Assembly: GCA_900546175.1 (NCBI GenBank)
Contig: URBX01000008.1
Location: 4,324 to 68,323, forward strand
Source of the DNA: an uncultured Eggerthella sp.
GTDB lineage: Bacteria > Actinomycetota > Coriobacteriia > Coriobacteriales > Eggerthellaceae
Direction of reading: 5' to 3'
Length of the DNA: 64,000 nucleotides
Position numbers and translations under genes: made by a program. Shown here in pieces: positions 34,270-43,086 of the stretch. Within the stretch, counting starts at the first letter, position 1. Every line of letters starts with the position of its first letter. The notes under the pieces are model-generated. The model was not told the DNA's origin, searched no databases, and worked only from the letters and a program-made list of their open reading frames with translations.

Positions 34270-35640
34270 TTACGATTCCGTTCCTAAATAGGCACGTAAA
34301 TGAGCATCGTTAGCTGCTATTTCGCTTCTGAGCGCCTCGTATTGGCTCTTTAAATCAGACATTACAAGTTCATATTGATCGTATATTGGCTGATAAAACG
34401 ATTGTTCAAATGTTTTTGCCAGCTCTGCAACTTCCTTATCTAGCGCGTTGTATTGATCGTTATAAGCTTCAGCGGTAGCTCTATCTTGCAAAAGAATATA
34501 CTCATTGGAAGAAAGCGCGGCATCACAAGCCGCAATTCGTTTATCTACATACGAAGTATATACCCCAACTGCATCTTGACCGAAAACATCTACCGCTTTT
34601 TGACAATAAGGACGCGCTTGCTCAAAGAGAGCTTTTGCTTCGGTGGTAAGCTCGGTTGATTTCGCTACTGTTTCCTCAGAGGTATTAGAAACCACTTGCG
34701 CGCTTTGCTTCAACATTTCTTCAGCTTGTTTAATCAGTTCTTCCGCCTGTTTTAATCCATCAAGCGTTTCTTTTGTATCCAGGTCTTTCTTTACTCTCTT
34801 CTCCGAGACATCAAGAAGTGTTTCACGTGAAGCAATCGAATTTAGAGCATACTCTGATGCTTGTTTATCCTCAGAAGAACCTCCAAGCCCCTCATTTGCT
34901 TTTTGAGTGTATGTTTTTGCAGTAGAGAGATGGTTTCGAGCCTCAGGTATTTCTTTAAGAAGAGCCTGTGCTTGTTCTACTGTTGAGTCGTTGTATGGAG
35001 TTGAAAAAAATTCATCAATAGAGACAATGGTTGCATCAGCCGATTCAACTTCTTTTAAACCAGCTTGAAGCAGCTCAATGTTGGACATTTCTTCCAGATG
35101 CTTCTCATATAAGAATTTTCCACCTACACCAAAAATGCCAACACATATTGCAATAATTACTATAACGCTACCAATTCCAATAGCCCTACGATGTGTTTTT
35201 CGGCGATTCACTTCATTAACCGAATCGCTCGTAAACATGTAATTTGTAGTTAGTACTTGCGAATCCGAATGGTGTTTTGCTCGCTCTTCGGCTTTTGCCT
35301 TTCGAAAACCGCGGGTATTGTGTAGGTTTTGATTGTTTTGTTGTGCTAAAGAACCCTCTTGGTTTTTCGTGAAACCTTTTGTTGGATCAGGCGTTTCGCT
35401 AGACTGATTCTGAACGGAACTTAGGTAAGCAAAATCCTCCGGAGCTAAGGTTTCAGCACTTCCTTTATTACGAGACAAAAGCCTTTCTAAAAAGCTTTTC
35501 TTTTTTTGATTACCAGCTGAAAGATTATCTAATACGTCAAAAGAAATCTCGTGAGGTTTTCCTTTAGAAAACTCAACCAAATGAAAAGACTTCTGTTCTC
35601 CAGACTTCATCTGTCTAGGTTCTTTATTATTTCGCATCAT
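34270..35640 (-). CDS. Single-pass membrane protein with extracellular coiled coil, unknown function
   Basis: 456 residues. Residues 1-145 are a charged cytosolic region, one membrane helix lies at about 152-175 (IGIGSVIVIIAICVGIFGV), and the remaining 280 residues are helical and rich in A, E, K, Q, predicted coiled coil. No catalytic motif is recognisable. Its ATG overlaps the stop of the DnaQ-DinG gene (TAATG), indicating coupled translation. A parS-like sequence with one mismatch is inside at 34819-34834. Confidence 0.7.
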   Translation of the reverse strand: MMRNNKEPRQMKSGEQKSFHLVEFSKGKPHEISFDVLDNLSAGNQKKKSFLERLLSRNKGSAETLAPEDFAYLSSVQNQSSETPDPTKGFTKNQEGSLAQQNNQNLHNTRGFRKAKAEERAKHHSDSQVLTTNYMFTSDSVNEVNRRKTHRRAIGIGSVIVIIAICVGIFGVGGKFLYEKHLEEMSNIELLQAGLKEVESADATIVSIDEFFSTPYNDSTVEQAQALLKEIPEARNHLSTAKTYTQKANEGLGGSSEDKQASEYALNSIASRETLLDVSEKRVKKDLDTKETLDGLKQAEELIKQAEEMLKQSAQVVSNTSEETVAKSTELTTEAKALFEQARPYCQKAVDVFGQDAVGVYTSYVDKRIAACDAALSSNEYILLQDRATAEAYNDQYNALDKEVAELAKTFEQSFYQPIYDQYELVMSDLKSQYEALRSEIAANDAHLRAYLGTES

Positions 35641-38600
35641 TAACGAAGTCTCTCCTGGTATAAATCTTCAACAGCGGCAATAATATCAGCCATTGGCATA
35701 ATAGCGATATTTCTGCTTGGAAGGGAATTGAGAAACTTTTTACCATAATATTTCGAAATTAAACGGTGATCAGTTAAGACAACAATTCCTTCGTCTGTTG
35801 AGGTACGAATCAATCTACCAACCGCCTGTTTTACCTCAATAACTGCAGAAGGAAGGGAATAATTTGCCCACGCACGATCATCACGTGTTGCTCGTTCGCA
35901 AGAAAGAGGATCGGTTGGTAAGCCAAATGGCAGCTTGGTCACCACAACACCACGCAGTGTTGAGCCTGGCGCATCAAAACCTTCCCAGAAGCTCTTAAGC
36001 GCAAAGAGACTCAGTTTTTCGTCTTTCAAGAAATCATCTCTGAGCCCTTTAACTGAAACACCCCATTTTTGGCAGACAAGACGCAGTTCTTCAGTCTTTA
36101 ATGCAGTATTAACTACTTCATATGAAGTCTCCATCTCTTTTCTATTAGTAAAAAGAGTAAGAAGAGAGCCATTTTGTGCTTTATGGAGGTCAATTAAGAA
36201 CTGTTGTAAGGTAGGCAAAAACTCCGGAGTATTTGGTTCTGGGATATCACTTGGAACAAATACTCTCATATGGTTATTGAAGTCATAGCTTGATTCCACC
36301 TGCAAAACCGTTCCTTGAGAATGTTCGCTCTGATTTAGACCAACTCCTCTTTCAAACGAGTCGAAGCGGTTATCAACCGCCAAAGTAGCAGAGGTATATA
36401 TCACGCTATTTGTTTCCTGATACAGTGTTTCGTTTAAACTTGAACCCACATCAAGAGGTTGCACGGTAAACACTTCGTTTAACATGTCTTTAGTTTTATT
36501 CATGCGCACCGAGTACACATTATTGCTCGATTGGGCAATAAATACCTGCTCAACTGCTTCGTACAGTTCTCGTAATTCAAGCGTTACTAATGCAATTTCA
36601 CGTTGTGCTGCCGAAGAAATTTCAGCTGATTCATAAAACACAACAATATCTCTCATGCATGCAATAAGCTTTTCTAAGGTTTCCTGCATGCTGCGAGCAC
36701 ACTGAGCAACCCCTCTAAAATGCTCGGAATGACGAATATCGTCATTCAGCCATAAATCAAAGTACTCATATCCTTTTGATTTTTGATGCGGGGCAAAATA
36801 GAGCAAATCTTTTACCCGTAAAGTGTATTCTCTTGCTGCAATCGCAAAAGCACCCGCTGCGGTATGGGCTTTTGCAACCAAAACCGAGAAGAGCGCTTGC
36901 CCTTCATCAACAACATCACCACAACGCTCTGCTCTTAACAGTACATTTTGACGAGCGGAGTCGCTTGATACTCGCTTAATCAAGCTATCAAGAGCGCCGC
37001 TGGCTAATTCAAGCGAGAAAGCCTGGCGTGCTTCTTGCTCAGCACCATGAGCCTCATCAACTGCCCAATATCTAATAGGAGGAAGAATTCCTCCCTCAAG
37101 TCGGACATCCCAGAAGAGCAAACTGTGATTAGTAACTACCACATCACTTCGTTGTGCTTGCTCACGGGCACCATGAACAAAACAAGTTCTTCCAAAATAA
37201 GGGCATTTTCTTCTAAGACATTCGGTACTTCTTGAAGTAATTGACCAGCGAGGAACTGCGCCATAATCAATTTTGAGACCGTCAATATCATCGAAGTCGG
37301 TTTGGTTGATAAAAGAAATTAAAGCGGCGAACGAAGGCGCCTGATGTACTTCACGGGACTTTAAGGCAAGACGCTTTGGACCTTCATTGATAAGTTGTTC
37401 AACTTTTCTATTACAAAGATAGTGAGTAAATCCTTTTAAAGATGTGTATGAAATATCGAGAGCGCTTTCTAATAAAGGTAGTTCTTTATTGAGAAGCTGA
37501 TCAAGGAGCGCATTTGTTTTTGTTGCAACACCAACGGTAATGTTGTTCTTTTTCGCTAAAAGGGCTAACGGAACTAAGTAGGCCATAGATTTTCCTACAC
37601 CAGTTCCTGCCTCAATTGCTAAATTTTTACCTGAACGAAGGGCACGATTAATAGCTAAAGACATTTCTTTTTGCTCTTCTCGTGGTTCGTACTCTTTATA
37701 CAAACGACCTACTAAACCATCTGCTGAAAAAGCTTCAATTATTTCTTCGTCACCAGGAAACTGCATAGAGAAGAATTTATCTGTTTTACCTAACATCTCT
37801 TCTTCAATGTTAATTTCTTGGCTCTGACCTGGGGTTTTAGAATTATCTTCCAAAACATAAAGAGGCTCAAAAGCGTCTCTTCTACAAGATTCAAAAAGCG
37901 TTGCTATTCGTTTCTTTCTGTTGTCTCGAAGATTGAAGACATACGGTTTATCGCTTTTAGCTTGTTCATACTGTTCTGCAAGAACTTTAAAAACATACCC
38001 CGTATTCCATTCTGAAATAGGAGCTAGTGAAGCAATATATTGAAGAACTTCTTGGGGCATTGTTGCTGCACCAGCAAGTAAAATTCTATAGACCAAGCAA
38101 GTTGCAGCAACGTCATCATCAGCACGATGCGTAGACTCAGGTCCGCCAAAAGCACGTACTAAATCAAGCAATCTATGGGAATTAAAGCGCGGCAAAACAA
38201 TACGCGCTAAATCAAGCGAGTCAATCCAGATATTCTCTTTGAGCGGTTTTCCTGATTCATATTTAGTGCAGAAGGTATAGTCAAATCCAACATTGTGTGC
38301 AACCACCCGCGAAGATCCAACAAAGTCCACCAACCCCCGAACTGCCTCTTCAGTTCCTGGTGCATCTTTTACCTGTTCTTCGGTAATATGTGTCAGATGA
38401 ATAATCTCATCAGGAATTGGCTTACCTGGATTTACGAAAGTAACGTACCAATCTATTATTTCGCCTTTTTCAAGACGTGCTGCCGCGATCTGAATTAATT
38501 GGTCATGATTAAACGAAAAACCAGTAGTTTCAGTATCAAGAACAACTATGTCTTCATCAAGTATGCCGAAGTCGTGTGTTTGAGCATACTCTGAAAGAGA

Positions 38601-38717
38601 GTTGTACAACTCAACCGTTCGTTTTGGAGTATTTTCCAAAATATATTGATTCAGAAGACTAAGCTTCTTGTTTTCGTTAGTATTTTCTTGATTATGCGTG
38701 TTATTTTGAATATCCAT
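35640..38717 (-). CDS. DnaQ exonuclease-DinG helicase fusion
   Basis: 1025 residues. The N-terminal DEDD exonuclease (about 55-220) has motif I VVLDTETTGF, motif II VVAHNVGFDY and motif III STHRADDDVAAT. The helicase part has Walker A EAGTGVGKSMAYLVPLALL, an XPD-type iron-sulfur cysteine set (STECLRRKCPYFGRTC), the DEAH box in YWAVDEAHGAEQE and a C-terminal motif VI QAVGRLIRTSTDEG. This is the Firmicutes/actinobacterial DinG architecture, a 5'-3' helicase for damaged or structured DNA. The start is placed at ATG 38717; no clear SD is visible and a start at 38747 cannot be excluded. Confidence 0.9.
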   Translation of the reverse strand: MDIQNNTHNQENTNENKKLSLLNQYILENTPKRTVELYNSLSEYAQTHDFGILDEDIVVLDTETTGFSFNHDQLIQIAAARLEKGEIIDWYVTFVNPGKPIPDEIIHLTHITEEQVKDAPGTEEAVRGLVDFVGSSRVVAHNVGFDYTFCTKYESGKPLKENIWIDSLDLARIVLPRFNSHRLLDLVRAFGGPESTHRADDDVAATCLVYRILLAGAATMPQEVLQYIASLAPISEWNTGYVFKVLAEQYEQAKSDKPYVFNLRDNRKKRIATLFESCRRDAFEPLYVLEDNSKTPGQSQEINIEEEMLGKTDKFFSMQFPGDEEIIEAFSADGLVGRLYKEYEPREEQKEMSLAINRALRSGKNLAIEAGTGVGKSMAYLVPLALLAKKNNITVGVATKTNALLDQLLNKELPLLESALDISYTSLKGFTHYLCNRKVEQLINEGPKRLALKSREVHQAPSFAALISFINQTDFDDIDGLKIDYGAVPRWSITSRSTECLRRKCPYFGRTCFVHGAREQAQRSDVVVTNHSLLFWDVRLEGGILPPIRYWAVDEAHGAEQEARQAFSLELASGALDSLIKRVSSDSARQNVLLRAERCGDVVDEGQALFSVLVAKAHTAAGAFAIAAREYTLRVKDLLYFAPHQKSKGYEYFDLWLNDDIRHSEHFRGVAQCARSMQETLEKLIACMRDIVVFYESAEISSAAQREIALVTLELRELYEAVEQVFIAQSSNNVYSVRMNKTKDMLNEVFTVQPLDVGSSLNETLYQETNSVIYTSATLAVDNRFDSFERGVGLNQSEHSQGTVLQVESSYDFNNHMRVFVPSDIPEPNTPEFLPTLQQFLIDLHKAQNGSLLTLFTNRKEMETSYEVVNTALKTEELRLVCQKWGVSVKGLRDDFLKDEKLSLFALKSFWEGFDAPGSTLRGVVVTKLPFGLPTDPLSCERATRDDRAWANYSLPSAVIEVKQAVGRLIRTSTDEGIVVLTDHRLISKYYGKKFLNSLPSRNIAIMPMADIIAAVEDLYQERLR

Positions 38718-38740
38718 ACTAGTAAGACTATCATTTATAC

Positions 38741-38753
38741 ACCACATTGTGGT
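38741..38753. promoter_or_regulatory. Palindrome between divergent genes, operator candidate
   Basis: ACCACA-T-TGTGGT, a perfect 6+1+6 inverted repeat, lies 24 bases from the DnaQ-DinG start and 30 bases from the divergent plus-strand start. Its position in a short divergent promoter region suggests one regulator for both. Confidence 0.4.
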
Positions 38754-38782
38754 TATGTTTATTATTACTTTGAGGAGAAAAC

Positions 38783-39442
38783 ATGGCTTCTATAGGCTAT
38801 TTCGGGAAATATGCTCGATTCACCACTGTTGACAAAAACGAAGCCGGTGCATTTATGGGCCCCGACAACATTGTGGGCGATTATTACACTATCAAAGACA
38901 TCTACACCAACGGCGAGCGTCAAACATGGATTGTTAACGCTTGGGATATCAAAATGGGGCTTTTAGACGAAGAAACAGCCGACCAAATAGATCTCAATAC
39001 CGCAAAAGGACTAGAAACTGTTGCTCTTCTCTCGTATGTTGCTTATTCACAAATAAAAGAAGAGGGTATTTATTGGGGTGAAGTAGCAATAATTTCCTAT
39101 GACCCTCAATATGAAAAAGCTTTTAAGAACTTCTTAGAAAAACTTCGCCGTAAAATTGCAAGCGGTGTTCGTCCGGATTTAAATCTTGGAGAAAAAGCTT
39201 TACAGGAACTGGTTTCTAAGAACGGTAACTATCTTCCTTCAGGGCGTGTTCCTTATCCAACTTTAGGAAAAGGCGAGGCTTTTGTAAAAAAAGAACGCAC
39301 CACTACTGAGATATTAGTTAACCAAGCACGTGAAGGAAATAAAGGCTGTTATTTCCTTAGTTATGTATTCCTTTTTATTGTGTTTGCTTTAATTGCATTC
39401 GGTGTATACACAAGCGGAATCTTGAATTTCTTATTTACGTAA
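38783..39442 (+). CDS. Tail-anchored protein of unknown function
   Basis: 219 residues, family not recognised. Start ATG 38783 with GAGGAG 6 bases upstream. The soluble part (about 1-185) has mixed alpha/beta character (GEVAIISYDPQYEKAFKNFL), followed by a C-terminal membrane helix (CYFLSYVFLFIVFALIAFGV). It is divergent from the DnaQ-DinG gene and shares a 65-base promoter region with it. Confidence 0.72.
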   Translation: MASIGYFGKYARFTTVDKNEAGAFMGPDNIVGDYYTIKDIYTNGERQTWIVNAWDIKMGLLDEETADQIDLNTAKGLETVALLSYVAYSQIKEEGIYWGEVAIISYDPQYEKAFKNFLEKLRRKIASGVRPDLNLGEKALQELVSKNGNYLPSGRVPYPTLGKGEAFVKKERTTTEILVNQAREGNKGCYFLSYVFLFIVFALIAFGVYTSGILNFLFT

Positions 39443-39451
39443 GGATATTTG

Positions 39452-40417
39452 TTATTCCGCTTTACGCTTTTCGTGTGTTTCAAACGCATACTGAATCAAC
39501 TGACAACATAATTCAGAAAAATTATATCCTGCCGCACGAGCCGCATCAGGAAGAAGTGATGTCGCAGTCATTCCAGGGATGGTGTTAGTTTCTAATGCCC
39601 AGAAATCCCCTTTTTCGTCCAAAATAAGATCAGTTCTTGAAACACCCGTACATTCAAGCGCTTTATGAGCACTGATTGCAATATCTTTCGCCTTTTGGGT
39701 TAATTCTTCTGATAAAGGCGCAGGACAAATATGCTGAGAACCACCAGTAGAATATTTTGATTCGAAATCATAAAACTCATTAACAGGAATAATACGAATT
39801 ACGGGAAGTGCTTGAGGTTCTTCATTACCTAAAACAGCAACGGTAAATTCATCACCAGAAATAAAAGTTTCAACTAAGGCTTGTGTATCAATTTCAAACA
39901 CTGCTTTTAATGCGTCATTTATCTCTTTTTTGTTGTGACAAATATAAACGCCTAAAGCACTACCTTCAGTTGCAGCTTTTACTACACAATGTTCACCAAT
40001 TTCTTCAGCTATCTCATCTGAGTTTTTTTCAAAAGGTGAGGTTAAAGTCAAAGATTTTGGTGTCAAAATACCATTTTTCTCGTAATACACCTTTGCTTTA
40101 GGCTTATCAATTGCGGTTGCGCTTGACCATACCCCAGGACCAGTATAAGGAATATCAAGAATCTCTAACATTCCTTGAACAGTACCGTCTTCACCATATT
40201 TACCATGAAGAGTAAGGAAAGCCACATCAAAGTCTTCTTCAACAAGTTTAATCAAGTCTTGTTTATTAGAAGGATCAATCATTTCAACTTGAAAACCTGC
40301 TTCAAGTAAAGCTTCCTTTGCGCCATTTCCGGAAGCAAGTGATATTTCACGTTCTCCGCTTTTTCCGCCGCACAATAAAGCTACTTTGGTTTCTTTTGCA
40401 TTAAAAGTAAAAGCCAT
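39452..40417 (-). CDS. ddl: D-alanine--D-alanine ligase
   Basis: 321 residues of the ATP-grasp family. The N-terminal VALLCGGKSGEREISLASG binds D-Ala; the central VVKAATEGSALGVY is the glycine/serine lid; the C-terminal DLILDEKGDFWALETNTIPGMTATS contains the Mg2+ ligands. It makes the D-Ala-D-Ala dipeptide for peptidoglycan. The start is ATG 40417 with GGCGGGGATA in front; the frame upstream to 40483 lacks an SD. It is convergent with the preceding gene (9 bases between stops). Confidence 0.95.
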   Translation of the reverse strand: MAFTFNAKETKVALLCGGKSGEREISLASGNGAKEALLEAGFQVEMIDPSNKQDLIKLVEEDFDVAFLTLHGKYGEDGTVQGMLEILDIPYTGPGVWSSATAIDKPKAKVYYEKNGILTPKSLTLTSPFEKNSDEIAEEIGEHCVVKAATEGSALGVYICHNKKEINDALKAVFEIDTQALVETFISGDEFTVAVLGNEEPQALPVIRIIPVNEFYDFESKYSTGGSQHICPAPLSEELTQKAKDIAISAHKALECTGVSRTDLILDEKGDFWALETNTIPGMTATSLLPDAARAAGYNFSELCCQLIQYAFETHEKRKAE

Positions 40418-40507
40418 TATCCCCGCCTTTGATTGGTGTGAGTACGAGTATACCAAAGTGTTTCTTCTACTTATATCAAACACTAGCTAATTAACAAATC
40501 CTGTAGG

Positions 40508-40513
40508 TATAAT
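40508..40513 (+). promoter_or_regulatory. -10 element implying a leaderless rlmN transcript
   Basis: A consensus TATAAT ends 7 bases before the ATG of rlmN, so a transcript from it would begin at or next to the start codon. The -35 is weak and there is no SD. Confidence 0.45.
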
Positions 40514-40520
40514 TAATCAC

Positions 40521-41564
40521 ATGATTACACCATTTAAAACAATTCCCCTTCATGAAATTGAGCCTCGCATTGTTTCGCTTGGCTATCCTCGTTATCGCGC
40601 TAAGCAGTTAATTGAATGGGTATACAAAAAAGGGGTTTCTTCTTACGAAGAAATGAATAATATCCCTAAAGAAATGCGCGAGCGTTTATCGGTTGAATAT
40701 CCTCTGTTTTCTACAAAAATAATTGATAAACAAATCTCCTGTGATGGAACACGTAAGTATGTTTTTGAATACTTTGACGGATCCTGCGTTGAAGCGGTTG
40801 GTATGCCCTCTTTATCAAAAAAAGGACCTCAACATCTTACCGTTTGCTTTTCTACCCAAATTGGCTGCGCTATGGCGTGTGCCTTTTGCGCAACAGGAAC
40901 CCAAGGCCTTTCTCGGAATCTTTCATGCGGTGAAATGATTGATCAACTCCTTTTGGTTCAGAAGGATTTTGGAATAAGGATTTCAAACGTTGTATCAATG
41001 GGACAAGGAGAACCTTTTCAAAATTACGATGCAGTTCTTGAAGCAATGAATTTCTTTAACAGTAAAGCTGGGTTTGAAATAGGTGCAAGACATATGACTA
41101 TTTCTACTTGCGGAATTTTATCTGGTATTAAAAAGCTTTCTCAAGACAAACATCAATACACGTTAGCTATTTCTCTTCATTCAGCTATTCAAGAAAAACG
41201 AGACAAACTAATGCCTCGTTGTGCAAATATGCCACTTTTTGAACTAAAAAACGAGCTCATTTCATATATACAAGCAACTAATAGGCGCGTTTCTTTTGAA
41301 TACTCTATGATTAAAGGGTTTAATGATAGCGAAAAGGATTTGTATGCTTTACAAAACTATTGTGACGATCTTCTTTGTCACGTTAACCTTATTCCTATTA
41401 ACTCTGTTAGTCATTCTCCTTTCCAACCAAGTTCAAAACAAACGTTAAAGTATTGGGTTGAAGCACTAAATGCAAGCGGAATTGAAACAACCATACGAAA
41501 TTCTCGCGGTTCAGATATTGATGGCGCTTGTGGACAGCTTATAAACAAGAAAAATGTCGGATAA
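40521..41564 (+). CDS. rlmN: 23S rRNA (adenine-2503-C2) methyltransferase RlmN
   Basis: 347 residues of the radical-SAM RlmN/Cfr family. The N-terminal accessory domain precedes the SAM cluster motif CAMACAFCATGTQGLSRNL; the second catalytic Cys is near the C-terminus in SRGSDIDGACGQL. It methylates A2503 of 23S rRNA and A37 of some tRNAs. No SD precedes the ATG. Its stop lies inside a strong bidirectional terminator shared with parB. Confidence 0.95.
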   Translation: MITPFKTIPLHEIEPRIVSLGYPRYRAKQLIEWVYKKGVSSYEEMNNIPKEMRERLSVEYPLFSTKIIDKQISCDGTRKYVFEYFDGSCVEAVGMPSLSKKGPQHLTVCFSTQIGCAMACAFCATGTQGLSRNLSCGEMIDQLLLVQKDFGIRISNVVSMGQGEPFQNYDAVLEAMNFFNSKAGFEIGARHMTISTCGILSGIKKLSQDKHQYTLAISLHSAIQEKRDKLMPRCANMPLFELKNELISYIQATNRRVSFEYSMIKGFNDSEKDLYALQNYCDDLLCHVNLIPINSVSHSPFQPSSKQTLKYWVEALNASGIETTIRNSRGSDIDGACGQLINKKNVG

Positions 41565-41582
41565 TTTATCCGACATTTTTTA
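41551..41582. terminator. Bidirectional terminator between rlmN and parB
   Basis: AAAATGTCGGAT / ATCCGACATTTT hairpin with A and T runs on the two sides, serving both convergent genes. The following 80 bases to 41661 contain TGTTTCACTGAGTA, only a poor parS resemblance. Confidence 0.8.
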
Positions 41583-41661
41583 TTTCGTTAGGTTTTATTT
41601 ATTTTTCTACTTCACTTATAACAAAATACGTTCGTAAATCGCAATGTTTCACTGAGTAGTT

Positions 41662-43086
41662 TTATTGATCAGTGTTTTTATTAATCAGTTCAAGAATTCG
41701 ATTCAATTCTTCCTCATCTTTAAACTGAATCTCGATTTTGTTTTTACCTTTCGAATTTTTTACACGAACTGGCACCGAGAAAAACGTTGAAAGATTCTTA
41801 GCTGCGCGTTTAAAGCTTGCCGGAGTAGCAACACGGGTAGTCTTTGTTTTTTCTTTTCCGTTACCTTTCAATAAATTAGCAATCGCTTCAGCCTCACGAA
41901 CACTTAATTTTTGCTCCATAAGTTTGTTAGTGAGCTTTTTGCGTCCCTCTTCAGTAGGAATTGAAAGAATCGCACGAGCATGACCTGCAGTAATTTTTTC
42001 TTCGAAAAGCAACTGTTGCGCTTCTTCAGGCAAATCAAGTAAACGAAGCGCGTTTGCAATAGTAGAACGGCCTTTCGAAACAGTTTGTGCTACTTCAGAT
42101 TGGGTCATTCCGCGTCGTTCCATTAAACGCTTGTAACCATACGCTTCTTCAATTGGGTTCAGATCAGAACGTTGAATATTCTCAACCAGCGCTAATTCTA
42201 ACGCTTTGTCGTTATCAGCAAGCCAGAAGCGAACTGGAATAGTTTCCATTCCAATACTCTTGCAAGCCTGCCAACGACGTTCGCCAGCAATAATTTGGTA
42301 CTTGTTATTTACTTTCCGAACCAAGATAGGCTGCAATAAACCTTCTTGTTTAATAGAATTAGCGAGCTCTTCTATTTCTTCCGGTTTGAAATTTGTACGA
42401 GGTTGTTCCGGATTTGGTTCCACTTCAGACAAAGGAACTTCAGTAATAGCGCCTTTTGTAGTAGCTGTTTCACTTTTCTTTACTGGTGCTTCGGTTGACA
42501 AAGAAGATTGTGGAGCTCTTTTTGTTTCAGAACTAGACAAAGTAGTTTCTTTTTTTACCTGCTCAGATCGAATTTCAGATGAAAGTGAAGATGGGTTTAC
42601 CGAACGAGAAGAAGTTTCTTTTCTTTCCTCAAGCTTATTCGTAACAGTAGATACCGAATTTTGCTGAGAAAAGCTATTAAATGGCTTAATAGGAGCCGTT
42701 TTAAGAGGTGTTTTTCGGGTAGTTGGCCTCTTATTATCAGAATTCGTTTGCACCGCTGAGGTTGCTTTAGCTTCGCGCTCAACAACTCTTGCACTTTGGA
42801 GAGCATCATCAGAGATAAAGATTTCAGAGTTCTTCTTTGTATCCTCATTATTTTCTGATTTAGATTGAGTAGTTGTGGTGCTTCGTGGAGTTTGTTCCTT
42901 ATTTACCTCTTTTACTGCATTAGTAGGCACAGGATTAGTAGGAGCAACACGAGGCTTATTGAGAGGTTGGTTATTTACTTCTTTTTTTGTTTCTGTTGGT
43001 TTTGATGAAGGTTGGTTAAAAGTTACATCGCTTTCACTAAATAACGCACCAATACCTTTTCCAAGACCACTTTTTTGTTTAGCCAC
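41662..43086 (-). CDS. parB: Chromosome-partitioning protein ParB with long N-terminal tail
   Basis: 474 residues. After a short VAKQKSGLGKGIGALF head, which in ParB proteins is the segment that stimulates ParA ATPase, there is a low-complexity tail rich in S, T, N, K to about residue 215. The ParB/Srx CTPase domain follows (EVPLSEVEPNPEQPRTNF, AGERRWQACKS, ENIQRSDLNPIEEAYGYKR), then the helix-turn-helix (MTQSEVAQTVSKGRSTIANAL) and the dimer domain. Canonical ParB is near 290 residues. The start is GTG 43086, overlapping the parA stop by 8 bases, with AGGTGAT in front. Confidence 0.92.
   Translation of the reverse strand: MAKQKSGLGKGIGALFSESDVTFNQPSSKPTETKKEVNNQPLNKPRVAPTNPVPTNAVKEVNKEQTPRSTTTTQSKSENNEDTKKNSEIFISDDALQSARVVEREAKATSAVQTNSDNKRPTTRKTPLKTAPIKPFNSFSQQNSVSTVTNKLEERKETSSRSVNPSSLSSEIRSEQVKKETTLSSSETKRAPQSSLSTEAPVKKSETATTKGAITEVPLSEVEPNPEQPRTNFKPEEIEELANSIKQEGLLQPILVRKVNNKYQIIAGERRWQACKSIGMETIPVRFWLADNDKALELALVENIQRSDLNPIEEAYGYKRLMERRGMTQSEVAQTVSKGRSTIANALRLLDLPEEAQQLLFEEKITAGHARAILSIPTEEGRKKLTNKLMEQKLSVREAEAIANLLKGNGKEKTKTTRVATPASFKRAAKNLSTFFSVPVRVKNSKGKNKIEIQFKDEEELNRILELINKNTDQ

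Noticed and set aside
41640..41656. TGTTTCACTGAGTA near parB as a third parS
   Set aside because: Only the left arm matches; the right arm GTGAAACA is missing.
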